A DNA stretch of 64,000 nucleotides from Hymenobacter pini (GCF_020421205.1 NZ_JAIZZH010000004.1:248001-312000); one strand, 5' to 3'; numbered from the stretch's first letter, positions 15,749 through 24,993 are shown. The notes: generated by a model from the sequence alone, not told the origin. A program made the numbers and translations.

Positions 15749-18634
15749 CTACTCGCGCACCAGCCGTTGGGTAAGCACGCCGCTGGCCGAGGTAATGCGG
15801 CACAGGTACACGCCCAGCGGCAGCGTGGTGAGGTCCAGGGCTACATCCTGGGTGGTAGCGGCGGCCAACTGGCGGCGCAGCACTACCCCGCCGCGCACGT
15901 CCAGCAGTTCCAGCGTGGCCGGGCTGGCGGCCGGTAGCTCCAGCCGCACCGTTACTGCCTCATGGCTGGGGTTGGGCGCCAGCATGGCCCGCGCGCCGGC
16001 TGCGGCTTTGCTCACCACCGATACCACTGAAGAATAGCTGGTGGTACCATCCGTATCCACTTGGCGCAGGCGGTAGTACGCAACGCCCGACAGCGGAGCC
16101 GCATCCAGGTAAGAATACCGCTGCTGGTGCTGCGTAGTGCCGGCGGCGGCTACTTTTCCCACGGCCTCAAACACGCGGCCATTGGCGGAGCGCTCCAGCA
16201 CAAAATAGGCACTATTGAGTTCCTGCGCCGTTTCCCAGCTAGCCAGTACGCCCGCATTTTGTGCTACCACCCCAAACCGCGTGAGGGTGACGGGTAGTGG
16301 CGCGTTGGAGGCTGTGGTGCACAGGCCACTGGCGGGCACCAGCTGCTGGGCCACGCCCGCGTCGGCGCTGGCGTATTCCAGCCGCAGCACGTTGCCGCTC
16401 ACGTATTCGCCGTACAGGACCAGCATATCGTGCAGGCCGGCCGAGAGTTGCACGGTGGCGCTTACCGTGGCCACCGAGTGCTGCCCACCGTTCTGGATGG
16501 TAGCAGAAGCTACCGTGGGCGTGGTGGCCAGCGCCGCGTTATCCAGCCACAGATACGCCGCATCATCGGAGGTGAGGTAGAAGGTGTAGGTGCCAGCCGT
16601 GGCAATGTTGATGCGCCCCCGGAACCGGGCGCTAAATTCGTCGGGGTCTTGGGCGGTACCGCTGGCCGCCCCGCTCAGGTTGCCCCAGCTCTGGGTGCTG
16701 GAGAAGTTCAGCACTTGCACGTTGCGGCCTTGTGCCGGAGTAACAGTATTGAAAAACTCAATGTCGTCGTTGAAAAAGCCCGGGAAGAACTCCGCGTACA
16801 GGCCCGAGGAGGCAGCCACATCGCCCCCATCGAGGCCGGAACAACCGGCGGGGGGCCGGGCAATAACCTGCACGGTCAGCGCATCGGCAAATACTTTGCT
16901 GCCCCCGGCATTGCGGGCCGCCACGTCCAGCTCATAGCTGTTTTCGGGCACTGAGTTACTCACCGATATTTGCCCCGTGGTGGAGTTGATAGCAATACCG
17001 GCCGGCAGGGTGCTGGCGTTGGCCAGGGTGTAGAGCGTTACCGGTGAGGCGCTAGATACGGCCGGCATGGCGGAGGCCGCCGAGGTATTCACCACCACCC
17101 GCATGCCGCCAGGCGAGTACGACAACGCTGCCACCAAGGGTATAGCCGGCTGCACCGAGCCGCAGAATAGAGCACTGGGCACTACCTGCCGGGCAATACC
17201 CAGGCTGGGGCTTTCGTACTCGAGCTGCAGGGCGTTAGCGAGGTTATTATCACCGTACAATAGCAGGAAGTTGTGCAGCCCGGCGCTAAGCGTTACGGTT
17301 ACGGCTACCGTGGTAGCGGGGTGAAAGCCCCCATTATCAATAGTGGCATCGGTCCGCACGGCGGGCGTTGCCAGGGCCGGGTTATCCAGCCACAGGTAAG
17401 CGGCGTCGTCGGCGGTGAGGTAGAAGGTGTAGGTGCCGGCCGTGGCAATGTTCAGGCTGCCCCGCAGCCGCAGGCTAAATCCATCGGGGTTTTGCAGGGT
17501 GCCGCCGGCCACGCCCAGCAAATTCCCGAAGCTTTCTGTAGTGGCAAAATTGACAACCGGCTCGGTGCGGGTAAGGCCCGGTGTAGCGTTGGTGAAAAAA
17601 GCGGGATTGTCGTTGAAATACCCCGTGAAGTACTCCGCGTACAGACCGGCCGTGGCCGGTTCGCCCCCGGCATCATTGCCCCCGCAACCGGCTGGTAACG
17701 GTGCGGTTACCTGAAACCGAAATACGTTGCGGAAGGAGCTGGTACCATTGGCATTGCTCACGGCCACATCTATATCGTATGTACCCTGGGGCACAGTAGC
17801 ATCTGCCGTGAGCACGCCCGAAGCGGCATCGATAGTAATGCCGGCGGGCAGGCTCCCGGTAGAAGTATCCAGCGCAAAGTTGGTAACGGCGTACCCGCCG
17901 TCGTTTACCGTGGGCACACCCGAGCTGCGCGTGCTCCCCTCGGCCAACGCCCGCGCAATCGGGCTGTAGACAATGCTTTTGGGCGCGGGCGGCTGGGGCA
18001 ATACTGCCGTGCACAATACACTGCTTGGCACTGGCTGCCGGGCAATGCCGGGCCCTTCGTATTCCCACACCATCGTGTTGTCGCAGCAGTCGTCCCCGTA
18101 CAAAATCAGCACGTTGTGCCGGCCTGCGGGCAGCATGAGTGTTACCGAGCGGGTAACGGGTACGTGCGTGCCACCATTGTCGATAAGGGCGGTAGCAATA
18201 GTTGGGGGTGTTGCCAAGGCCGGGTTATCCAGCCACAGGTAGGCAGCGTCGTCGGCGGTGAGGTAGAAGGTGTAGGTGCCGGCCGTGGCAATGTTCAGGC
18301 TGCCCCGCAGCCGCAGGCTGAACCGGTCGGGGTTCTGGGCTGTGCCATCGGACAGAGGCAGCAAGTCGCCGAAGCTGTCGGTGGTGGCAAAATTCACGTT
18401 AGCCTCGGTGCGAGTGAGGCCTACGGGGTGGTTATTGTCGGAGAAGAACCCTGGGTCATCGTTGAAATAGCCCCGATAATACTCCGCGTACAAGCCACTG
18501 GCGGCTGGCTGGCCACCAGGGTCGGAGCCGTTGCAGTCGGTAGTCTGGGCAATAGCTATGTAAGGAAGCACTGCTGCTATTACCATCATCCAAACAACTC
18601 CGAGCAAATTTGGCAAAGTGACGAGTTTTTTCAT
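15749..18634 (-). CDS. Triple-PA14-domain protein with T9SS sorting domain
   Basis: This 961-residue exported protein is built from a signal peptide (cleaved near AIAQ) and three modules of about 282 residues. Each module is a PA14 domain (conserved GLYAEY/F, F-N-D-D/N, GTYTFYLT-DDAAYLWLDN) joined to an Ig-like (He_PIG) domain with the S-LPAGI-I-G-L pattern. A fibronectin-like segment and a type A T9SS C-terminal domain (LAPNPS at about 885, L-P-L-G-V-Y-L, final RLVRE) complete it. PA14 domains bind carbohydrate, so a cell-surface glycan-binding role is likely. Modules 1 and 2 are nearly identical in DNA over about 100 bases, suggesting recent internal duplication or conversion. Confidence 0.9.
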   Translation of the reverse strand: MKKLVTLPNLLGVVWMMVIAAVLPYIAIAQTTDCNGSDPGGQPAASGLYAEYYRGYFNDDPGFFSDNNHPVGLTRTEANVNFATTDSFGDLLPLSDGTAQNPDRFSLRLRGSLNIATAGTYTFYLTADDAAYLWLDNPALATPPTIATALIDNGGTHVPVTRSVTLMLPAGRHNVLILYGDDCCDNTMVWEYEGPGIARQPVPSSVLCTAVLPQPPAPKSIVYSPIARALAEGSTRSSGVPTVNDGGYAVTNFALDTSTGSLPAGITIDAASGVLTADATVPQGTYDIDVAVSNANGTSSFRNVFRFQVTAPLPAGCGGNDAGGEPATAGLYAEYFTGYFNDNPAFFTNATPGLTRTEPVVNFATTESFGNLLGVAGGTLQNPDGFSLRLRGSLNIATAGTYTFYLTADDAAYLWLDNPALATPAVRTDATIDNGGFHPATTVAVTVTLSAGLHNFLLLYGDNNLANALQLEYESPSLGIARQVVPSALFCGSVQPAIPLVAALSYSPGGMRVVVNTSAASAMPAVSSASPVTLYTLANASTLPAGIAINSTTGQISVSNSVPENSYELDVAARNAGGSKVFADALTVQVIARPPAGCSGLDGGDVAASSGLYAEFFPGFFNDDIEFFNTVTPAQGRNVQVLNFSSTQSWGNLSGAASGTAQDPDEFSARFRGRINIATAGTYTFYLTSDDAAYLWLDNAALATTPTVASATIQNGGQHSVATVSATVQLSAGLHDMLVLYGEYVSGNVLRLEYASADAGVAQQLVPASGLCTTASNAPLPVTLTRFGVVAQNAGVLASWETAQELNSAYFVLERSANGRVFEAVGKVAAAGTTQHQQRYSYLDAAPLSGVAYYRLRQVDTDGTTSYSSVVSVVSKAAAGARAMLAPNPSHEAVTVRLELPAASPATLELLDVRGGVVLRRQLAAATTQDVALDLTTLPLGVYLCRITSASGVLTQRLVRE
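17376..18319. repeat. Internal DNA repeats of the PA14 gene
   Basis: About 100 bases near 17376-17476 and 18218-18319 differ at only two positions. They encode the GTYTFYLTADDAAYLWLDNPALAT core of PA14 modules 2 and 1. The third module (about 16531-16630) is clearly diverged. Spacing is close to 842-849 bases. Confidence 0.75.
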
Positions 18635-18678
18635 CTTAGGATGATTTTATGTAATAAAGCCAATACAATTCTTACTAC

Positions 18679-18708
18679 TAAAGGTAATCAGTTTTCCAAT
18701 ATTTGCAA
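18679..18708 (-). promoter_or_regulatory. Bacteroidota promoter TTG-N19-TACCTTTA
   Basis: On the minus strand a TTG at 18708-18706 is followed after exactly 19 bases by TACCTTTA (18686-18679), one base off TAnnTTTG. The predicted transcript starts about 40 bases before the PA14 gene ATG at 18634. The surroundings (18640-18760) are markedly A+T-rich. This is the best two-part promoter in the window. Confidence 0.65.
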
Positions 18709-18849
18709 CTTTATTATTTTTTATTGCATTAAATAAACAAGGCAGATTTGCTTATTCCGAGCCGCTTGCAATCAGTATGCGTGAGTTGACCGGCCACAAG
18801 CAGCCTGTTATCCTACTACAGTTACAATACCGCCAGTAAGTACAGCTAC

Positions 18850-18902
18850 GCCAAAGCCCTCCGGCCGGGGCCACATAGGCGCACCAGCCGGAGGGCTTTG
18901 GC
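18850..18902. terminator. Strong hairpin, 16-bp perfect stem
   Basis: Arms 18850-18865 and 18887-18902 are perfect complements (GCCAAAGCCCTCCGGC) around a 21-base loop, 25 bases beyond the stop of the minus-strand gene at 18927. No T-run follows on either strand, so it could be an RNA-stabilising or processing hairpin rather than a canonical terminator. The rest of the 292-base gap holds only the PA14 promoter. Confidence 0.6.
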
Positions 18903-18926
18903 ATACATGACGGGTTACCGCCGCCG

Positions 18927-19499
18927 CTAAAAATCGAACAGGCCCTTGCGTTTGCCGCCCGAGGACTTACTCTTGGTTTTGCTCTTCTTCTTATCTCCCC
19001 CAAACAGCCCGTCGAACATGCCGGACTTGTCTTTGATAAGCACGTACCGCACCGAAAATGCCGCTGGAAACCGGGCCCAATCGGCGGAGTTGATTTCGAC
19101 GGTGGGCTTGAAATCAAAGCTGAGCACCAGAGGTACGAAGGCCACTTTGTACTCAACCCCGGCCAACGCATCAAAGCCCCCGAAACCGCCGGTGTCCTTA
19201 TTTTTTCCGAGGTGCCCGCCAGCACCAAAGTAGTAGTTGAGGCTGGGCCCCAGAATACCGAAATGCCGCTCGGCCAGTACCGTACCGCTTACCTCCCGGC
19301 TGGAAACCAACGCCAAGCCTTCCAGGGTAGTTTTCTCAAACACCTTTTGCTGCACAGTAAGGCCGAAGTTGTTTTTGCCCAGGCGCAGGCCCGCGGCGGT
19401 GCGGTATTTCTGGGCTTGTGCTGGCGTAGCCAGCCACGCCCCGCCCCCTAGTAAAGCCAATGCTAGGCCCCCAGCGCGGAGCAACTTAGTACACGTCAT
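18927..19499 (-). CDS. Secreted protein of unknown function, possible barrel
   Basis: This 190-residue protein has a signal peptide ending AQAQ at about residue 30. The mature part has alternating strands: A-G-L-R-L-G-K-N-N-F-G-L-T-V, G-P-S-L-N-Y-Y-F-G-A-G, and V-E-Y-K-V-A-F-V-P-L-V-L-S-F-D-F-K-P. This resembles small outer-membrane beta-barrels in which F-D-F-K-P faces the end of the barrel. The tail (about 168-190) is unusual: a lysine/serine-rich stretch KKKSKTKSKSSGGKRKG before a final LFDF. The ATG at 19499 is preferred over one at 19565 because it directly precedes the hydrophobic core. I do not recognise a named family. Confidence 0.7.
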   Translation of the reverse strand: MTCTKLLRAGGLALALLGGGAWLATPAQAQKYRTAAGLRLGKNNFGLTVQQKVFEKTTLEGLALVSSREVSGTVLAERHFGILGPSLNYYFGAGGHLGKNKDTGGFGGFDALAGVEYKVAFVPLVLSFDFKPTVEINSADWARFPAAFSVRYVLIKDKSGMFDGLFGGDKKKSKTKSKSSGGKRKGLFDF

Positions 19500-19659
19500 A
19501 ATCTTGTTAGTTGGGCCCTGAACCCGGCTCCGTACGCCGCGTTGAACGAATTGCGGAAGGTGCAAAGTACGCCCTCCGGCGAATATAGCCGGCTGCTTAC
19601 CCCAAACCCCGTACCTTGCCGCCCTATTTCTGCTCCCGACTTACCCTTTTTCCGGCACC

Positions 19660-20607
19660 GTGTACATTCACCACGTGGCGGCGTATTTGCCCGCCAACAT
19701 CATCACCAACGAACACTTTACTCGCCTGAACGGACTTTCGCACGAGTGGATTATTGAACGCACCGGTATCCGGGCCCGCCGCAAAGCCGGGCCCGGCGAA
19801 AATACCAACACCATGGCGCTGGAAGCTACCCGGCGTGCCCTGGCCGAGGGCCCGGCTTTTCCAGTAGCCGACATTGACCTGATTGTGGGCGGCACCTACA
19901 CCCCCCACGACACCATTTACACCGTAGCCCACGCCGTACAGCGTGAGCTAAACGTATCGGATATTCCGGTGGTGAGCATTTCCTCAGCCTGCTCCTCGCT
20001 GCTGAATGCCGTGGAGATTGTGGAGGGTTATTTTGCGCTGGGCAAAGCCCGGCGGGCCTTGGTGGTGGTGAGCGAGCATAACACTGCTTACAACAACGAG
20101 CAGGACACTATAGCCGGCCACCTCTGGGGCGACGGCGCGGCGGTGCTGCTCATTTCAAAAGACCGGATTTCAGACCAGGACCTTTCCGTGCAGGCTATTC
20201 GCACGGGCGGGGCCGGCAACGTGGGTAAAGCCGACCAGTCGGTAACGCTGAAGCCGGTGGAGCGGGGCATTGTGATGCCTTTCGGGAAAGACGTATTTAT
20301 GCACGCCTGCACCTACATGACGCGCGTAACCCAGCAAATTCTGGAGCAGAACAGCCTCGGGGTGGATGATGTCACCTACCTGATTCCGCACCAGGCCAAC
20401 CTGCGCATTACCAAAAACGTGCTGCAGCAGCTTGGGCTTCCTGAAGAGCGGGGCGTATCCAATATCGAAGAACTGGGCAACACGGGTTGCGCCGGGGCGG
20501 CCATTGCGCTGGCTACCATCTGGCCACAGCTGCAGCCCGGCAACCACGTGGTGGTTACGGTTTTTGGCGGCGGCTACTCCTACGGCGCTATGCTTTTGCA
20601 ACGCTAG
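19660..20607 (+). CDS. 3-oxoacyl-ACP synthase III (KAS III family)
   Basis: This 315-residue condensing enzyme has the KAS III catalytic triad: C111 in SSACSSLLNA, H244 in IPHQANLRI, and N274 in ELGNTGCAG. It would condense an acyl-CoA primer with malonyl-ACP. The start is GTG, with a promoter-like TACCTTGC at 19612-19619. No acyl carrier protein or other fab genes adjoin it. It could therefore be a second FabH-like enzyme for specialised lipids rather than the housekeeping copy. The mature C-terminus has the G-G-G-Y-S-Y-G-A motif of the fold. Confidence 0.9.
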   Translation: MYIHHVAAYLPANIITNEHFTRLNGLSHEWIIERTGIRARRKAGPGENTNTMALEATRRALAEGPAFPVADIDLIVGGTYTPHDTIYTVAHAVQRELNVSDIPVVSISSACSSLLNAVEIVEGYFALGKARRALVVVSEHNTAYNNEQDTIAGHLWGDGAAVLLISKDRISDQDLSVQAIRTGGAGNVGKADQSVTLKPVERGIVMPFGKDVFMHACTYMTRVTQQILEQNSLGVDDVTYLIPHQANLRITKNVLQQLGLPEERGVSNIEELGNTGCAGAAIALATIWPQLQPGNHVVVTVFGGGYSYGAMLLQR

Positions 20608-20621
20608 GCACTTCTTTGAAG

Positions 20622-20680
20622 AACCGCTCAGCCCGTCAGTCTCTCACGTAAACTTAGAGAGACTGACGGGCTGAGCGGTT
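20622..20680. terminator. Bidirectional terminator with 24-bp perfect stem
   Basis: Arms 20622-20645 and 20657-20680 are perfect complements with an 11-base loop. The stem sits between the converging KAS III and metalloprotease genes, and its end touches the metalloprotease stop codon. The flanks are only mildly T/A-rich. Confidence 0.85.
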
Positions 20681-22779
20681 TACTCCAACACTACAAAAGG
20701 CGTGGTACCGTCGCGGCCGGCGCTGTCCGTCCAGCGCAGCAGGTAGTAGCCGGCGCGCAGCGTGGGTGGCAGCACCTGCAGCGTATTCAGGCCTGGCAGA
20801 TAACTCAGCTGGGAACCGCCCAGGTAGCGGCCCACCGCATCGTAGAACCGGACTACCAGCGTGCCGTTGGTGGCGCCGCCCACGTATTGCAGCCCAAACG
20901 GCTCGCCCGTACGAATGGGGTTTGGGAAGAGGCGTAAGGAGTTGGCCGCCGACGCGTCATCGGTTACGCCCACCGGCACCGTCACATCCGAGGACCCATC
21001 CGGCCGGCGCAGGCGCAGGCGGTAGTAGCTCATACCACTGAGCGGTTGCGCATCCGTAGCCCGGTATTGGTTGCCCGTTACGCCAGCCGCCACCGTGGCC
21101 ACCGTTTGCCAGCCCGCGGTGGTATCGGCGGGGGCTCTTTCCACGGCAAAGCCGCTGAGGTAACATTCGTCGCGGGTGGTCCACTGCACCGTTACGCCGG
21201 AGCTAGGCTGCAGGCTGGCGCTTTGGCTGGTGAGCGGAGCGGGTAGCATGGGAGCCCGCCCACACGCTCCGGCCCGGAAGCTTTTAGAGCGCAGCACATA
21301 GCGGCCACCGGCAATGTCGCTGTTGGCGGCCAGGGTGCGGCTGCGCTGCCCACGCGCAATGGCGTAGTGCATAACCGCCGTGGGCAGAATCAGGTGGGAA
21401 AGCTGTTGAGCGTGGCCCAGCTCGTGCACCGCCACCGATTCAAAATCAATTTGCGTTACGGATGGCGAAGCCGTGCCGAACTGCCAGTTGGTAGCATCAT
21501 CAAACTGCGTGTCAATTTCCTGCACGAAGAAAAATACGGCCCCACCGGCCTGGTAGCAGCCCCGATAGTAGCTGGTGGTGCGGCCCAGCACCCCGGTGGG
21601 CAGCTGCCCGGTACCATCGAAGCCCACGGAGTTTTCCCCATCCTCGCTCACCCCCGATTTGGTGCGCGTGGCACCCAGCGTCCAGTTTACGCCGGTTTGG
21701 CACCGCCAGGTAGCCAGGGCCCGCTGCCACGATGCCGCGGCGGCTGCGTTGGCCGCAAAGTCCGGGTCGAAGCGGAACGTCATTCCCCCTGCCCCGTCAT
21801 CGTTGCGGTGCGCGGGTACGGCCCGCTGGTTGGTGTTGGTATCAAGCACGTTGGTGGCGGCATATACTATCGTCACAACGCCGGGGCTCACGGCCTGTAC
21901 CTGGTCGGAGGAGGTAACGCGCACGGTACCCGTGCCGGCCGGGTTGCGGCTGGCACTTAATGAGGGCACCCGCACCTGAATCCGGGTATCCGTCCAGCTT
22001 ACGTAGTCATCGTCATTGACTTTGGTGTAGGTAGCGCCCCCGTCGTCGGCGTTGCGGAACTCCACGCTGCCGTTGCCCCGGACAGTCCCAAAACCCGAAC
22101 CGTTGATGGTGAGCACCGTGCTGGTGCCTGCCGTAACGCTGGAGGGAGCCAGCGTAGTAATAAGGGGTGCCGCCCCTTTGGCCAGTGCTGGCTGCTGCAC
22201 GCGCCGGAGGGCAGCCAGCAGCGCCGGGTTAGGCTGCACGTCGCGCGGCGTACTGCGGGCCACTGTGGTGTAAAAGCCGGTATCTGTGAGTTGGTAGTGG
22301 CGGAAGGGCTCCGCGGCGGTGGCATCGGAGAGGTTGTAACGAATGAAGCCCTGCTCACTGCCGTATGCCTGCCAGCCGCTGCCCACGGGTACTCCGGCAA
22401 AGGCTGTCGGCTCCAGAAAAAACAAACCCTGCTCGCCGGGGGCCAGCGTGAGCGTGTTGGTAAGAGTTTGGCGCTCCAGGCCCAATGTACCGCCTTCGGT
22501 TATCAGCGTCAGCGTAGCCTGCTCCAGCCCTTTCAGCTGCCGAAATACCCGCAGCTGGTGCCGGGTAAAAATCCGGCCGTTTTGGCCCCGGAAGCTTACC
22601 GCGTCCAGCACCTCCGCCTCCACAATGCGCGTGGCCCGGCTGGCGCGGACCTGCGCATCAAGCGGCAGCAGCAGGCAATGAGTTTCAGGGGCTTCAGGTA
22701 GTATCTGTGCCTGCCCAGGCTGGGCGGTCAGCCAGCAGCACAGCAGCACGGGTAGCCAACGAGTAAAGTTTGACTGCAT
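20680..22779 (-). CDS. Secreted matrixin-like zinc metalloprotease with IPT/TIG and T9SS domains
   Basis: This 699-residue exported protein has a signal peptide (QPGQAQ), then a beta-rich N-terminal region, an IPT/TIG domain (about 200-290, P-S-S-V-T-A-G-T and G-S-G-F-G), and a metzincin-type catalytic site H452-E-L-G-H456-x5-H462 followed by the Met-turn AVMHY. A fibronectin-like segment and a T9SS type A sorting domain (LFPNPI, T-L-R-A-G-Y-Y) follow. The zinc site and Met-turn place it among matrixin-like M10/M57 metalloproteases. It is expected to be secreted or surface-anchored through T9SS. The ATG at 22779 directly precedes the signal peptide. Substrate unknown. Confidence 0.88.
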   Translation of the reverse strand: MQSNFTRWLPVLLCCWLTAQPGQAQILPEAPETHCLLLPLDAQVRASRATRIVEAEVLDAVSFRGQNGRIFTRHQLRVFRQLKGLEQATLTLITEGGTLGLERQTLTNTLTLAPGEQGLFFLEPTAFAGVPVGSGWQAYGSEQGFIRYNLSDATAAEPFRHYQLTDTGFYTTVARSTPRDVQPNPALLAALRRVQQPALAKGAAPLITTLAPSSVTAGTSTVLTINGSGFGTVRGNGSVEFRNADDGGATYTKVNDDDYVSWTDTRIQVRVPSLSASRNPAGTGTVRVTSSDQVQAVSPGVVTIVYAATNVLDTNTNQRAVPAHRNDDGAGGMTFRFDPDFAANAAAAASWQRALATWRCQTGVNWTLGATRTKSGVSEDGENSVGFDGTGQLPTGVLGRTTSYYRGCYQAGGAVFFFVQEIDTQFDDATNWQFGTASPSVTQIDFESVAVHELGHAQQLSHLILPTAVMHYAIARGQRSRTLAANSDIAGGRYVLRSKSFRAGACGRAPMLPAPLTSQSASLQPSSGVTVQWTTRDECYLSGFAVERAPADTTAGWQTVATVAAGVTGNQYRATDAQPLSGMSYYRLRLRRPDGSSDVTVPVGVTDDASAANSLRLFPNPIRTGEPFGLQYVGGATNGTLVVRFYDAVGRYLGGSQLSYLPGLNTLQVLPPTLRAGYYLLRWTDSAGRDGTTPFVVLE

Positions 22780-22943
22780 AAAAAAGAGAATACGCCAACG
22801 GAGGCCGGTAGTAAGGTACTCCATTTGAGTGGTTCTGGTTAGCGCAGCGGGCGGGCTTTTCTCGGAATCTACCCAAGGTCTGCAACCAGCGGAAGCTCCA
22901 CGGTATCTACCAGACTGATTATTTACTCCATTCTCTGCTTATT

Positions 22944-23612
22944 ATGCGCAATACATTCTTAGGAGCGGCGGTACTATCTGCTCTGTTTTTTCCGCTAGCA
23001 GGTCAATCAGCACAAGCCCAAACTCCCGATTCGGCGGCTACGCGGGCTGCGGTGAGCCAGTCTGCTGGCTCAGGCACTTTGCTCCGGCTCGGTACTGGCC
23101 TTACCCGGGGCCTGTACACTGATTACTGGGGGCTGTCGGCGCCGCTCAGCCTTGGGGTTGAGCACCATCTCACCCCCCAGCTTAGCGTGTACGCTAACGG
23201 GTTTGCCGGCTTTCGGATAGGGCAGCGCAATTACTTCGAGGGGTCCCGCGTACCGCTTATTGGCACGTACGGTTTTGATGCCGGTGTCCGCTACTATTAC
23301 AACCAGGTTAAACGCCGGCAGCAGGGCAAGGAAGTTGGACCTTTTGTGGGCAATTATTTAGCTCTGCAGACCACTACCACCTTCAATACTGTGTTTACCA
23401 GCCCCTACCAATGCTCTATGCTGATGCTTACCTGGGGCATGCAGCGCCGGCTGGGCCGGTATGGCTGGCTGGATGCGTACGTGGGTGGTGGCATTGGCCG
23501 GGAGCCGGGTCGTTCCTATCCTACACCTACGGGCACGGGCTACAACAATCCACGCTGGAGCTTCCGGCCCGAAGTGGGAATTAAATTCAGTCTCGGGCAA
23601 GTGGTGAAGTAG
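22944..23612 (+). CDS. Outer-membrane beta-barrel protein, unknown function
   Basis: This 222-residue protein has a signal peptide ending SAQAQ near residue 26. The mature part alternates hydrophobic and polar residues with many aromatic and glycine positions (L-R-L-G-T-G-L-T-R-G-L-Y, Y-G-F-D-A-G-V-R-Y-Y-Y, F-R-P-E-V-G-I-K-F-S-L). This pattern fits an eight-stranded outer-membrane barrel. There is no further motif. An imperfect hairpin follows the stop. It diverges from the metalloprotease gene, and the 164 bases between them show no clear promoter. Confidence 0.72.
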   Translation: MRNTFLGAAVLSALFFPLAGQSAQAQTPDSAATRAAVSQSAGSGTLLRLGTGLTRGLYTDYWGLSAPLSLGVEHHLTPQLSVYANGFAGFRIGQRNYFEGSRVPLIGTYGFDAGVRYYYNQVKRRQQGKEVGPFVGNYLALQTTTTFNTVFTSPYQCSMLMLTWGMQRRLGRYGWLDAYVGGGIGREPGRSYPTPTGTGYNNPRWSFRPEVGIKFSLGQVVK

Positions 23613-23617
23613 TAAGA

Positions 23618-23679
23618 TTGTGCAGGGTGAAGTTGTGAGCGTTCTGCCAGTCGGAACCGTACAATTTTACCCTGCACAA
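23618..23679. terminator. Imperfect hairpin between convergent genes
   Basis: Arms 23618-23636 and 23661-23679 pair over 19 bases with two G-T wobbles (core TTGTGCAGGGT/ACCCTGCACAA) around a 24-base loop. It lies between the barrel gene and the DUF72 gene. No T-run. Confidence 0.6.
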
Positions 23680-23695
23680 CCTCACTAGTTCACTT

Positions 23696-24610
23696 TTAAA
23701 ACAAGCTGCCCTGCACGGCCTGCGGAATCACGCGGGGCGGTTGCACTTGCATTCCGGTCAGCTCGTGCAGGCGGCGCAGGAAATGCTCGGCCCAGATAGG
23801 GGAATGCAGAATGTCCTTCTGGTGAATGAACACGTAGGCCGTATGCAGCCCGGCTTCCAGCCAGCTGGCCAGGCGGACGGCCCAGTCATCGGCCCGGCGG
23901 AAGTCGGAGTCTACCAGGGCGTGTCCGTTGATGCGCAGAAACGCCACGGGCGTGGTCAGACGCAGGTGCAGCACGTCGCGGCGGCCGGCCACGTCGCTCA
24001 ACACCAGCGGCTTGCCCAGCGCCTCCAGCATAGCCGACACAGAAGTAAGCAGGCCTTTATCCGAAAACCAGGCCGGGTGGCGCAGCTCCACGGCCAGGGG
24101 TACATAGCTGGGAAAATCGAGCAGATAGCGCTCCAACCGGGGCAGATGCTCGGGGCCGAAAGTGGGCGGCAGTTGCAGAAACGCGTGGCCCAGCGTGGGT
24201 CCCAGCCCCTCGATAGCTCGGCAGAAGCTTTGCGTCAGGTCATCGGCGTTGTACAGAGCCCGGTCGTGGCTGATTACCTGGGGCAGCTTGGGGCAGAAGC
24301 GGAAGGTATCGGGCACGGCCGTGCGCCACTTGCGCACCGTGGGCGCATCCGGAATGCGGTAGTGCGTGGTATTCAGTTCAATGCTGTTGAACTGCCGGGC
24401 GTAGTAGTGCAGGTAGTCCGCATCCCGGATGCCCTGCGGGAAGTAGCTGCCCAGCCACGCCTTATTGGTCCAGATGGGACAACCCACGTACACGGCCGGC
24501 GGAGCGGGCTGCGTGGGCAGGGCGCGGGCCAGCACCCGGGCCGTTTCGGGGTGGTCGGGCGGGAGACGAAAATCAACGTAGCGCAGGTCAGAAAGGCGGC
24601 CAAAATCCAT
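23696..24610 (-). CDS. DUF72-family protein
   Basis: This 304-residue cytoplasmic protein belongs to the DUF72/YecE family, TIM-barrel proteins of unknown activity. Visible hallmarks are Y-V-G-C-P-I-W at about residue 42, F-N-S-I-E-L-N-T-T-H-Y-R, F-C-P-K-L-P, L-Q-L-P-P-T-F, V-E-L-R-H-P-A-W-F and the C-terminal Y-V-F-I-H-Q. The frame is open upstream to 24715. The ATG at 24610 is chosen because a promoter-like TACCTTCG at 24621-24614 ends only three bases before it, which would make the transcript nearly leaderless. Confidence 0.85.
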   Translation of the reverse strand: MDFGRLSDLRYVDFRLPPDHPETARVLARALPTQPAPPAVYVGCPIWTNKAWLGSYFPQGIRDADYLHYYARQFNSIELNTTHYRIPDAPTVRKWRTAVPDTFRFCPKLPQVISHDRALYNADDLTQSFCRAIEGLGPTLGHAFLQLPPTFGPEHLPRLERYLLDFPSYVPLAVELRHPAWFSDKGLLTSVSAMLEALGKPLVLSDVAGRRDVLHLRLTTPVAFLRINGHALVDSDFRRADDWAVRLASWLEAGLHTAYVFIHQKDILHSPIWAEHFLRRLHELTGMQVQPPRVIPQAVQGSLF

Positions 24611-24960
24611 ACCCGAAGGTACGAGAAAAGGCCGGGGGCGGCTGCGTGAAAACCAGCCCTCTACAGGAGAAGGTTTTCGCGCACACGTCTTAGCATATTT
24701 CCGGGATTTTTGCAACCTAGCCCAGGAGTGGTATCGACCTTCAATGACAAAATTTTTTTAGCAGCGGATATTCTAATTTCCAAACTGTCTTACCCAACGT
24801 CTAAAAAGAGTGCAAAATCTATCTTAATCAAACACAAAACCGCTTTTTACGGGTTTCCATCTAATTATTTAAATGCAATATTTCTTCGAAAAGATCAATT
24901 ACTAACAACTGTAGCTACTTTATACGCTGGGTTATTAGTTAGCGGTTTGGAGTCGACTTC
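24611..24960. other. A+T-rich gap between the DUF72 gene and rlpA
   Basis: About 350 bases without a gene I can support. From about 24740 to 24960 the sequence is far more A+T-rich than the surroundings. A 95-codon frame crosses it (24710-24997) but uses A+T-rich codons unlike every neighbour and overlaps the rlpA start. The only signal I trust is the rlpA promoter at its right end. Confidence 0.6.
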
Positions 24961-24968
24961 TAGATTTG
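24961..24968 (+). promoter_or_regulatory. -7 promoter element TAGATTTG for rlpA
   Basis: This is an exact TAnnTTTG match 25 bases before the rlpA ATG, implying a leader of about 20 bases. A TTTG at 24946-24949 is too close to be a -33 box. Confidence 0.5.
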
Positions 24969-24993
24969 TCCAACTCACCAACCAAGAGACTAC

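Noticed and set aside
18752-19228. A 158-codon minus-strand frame overlapping the 18927 gene
   Set aside because: It is in another frame of the same strand as a gene with a proper signal peptide, and its translation has no protein-like pattern.
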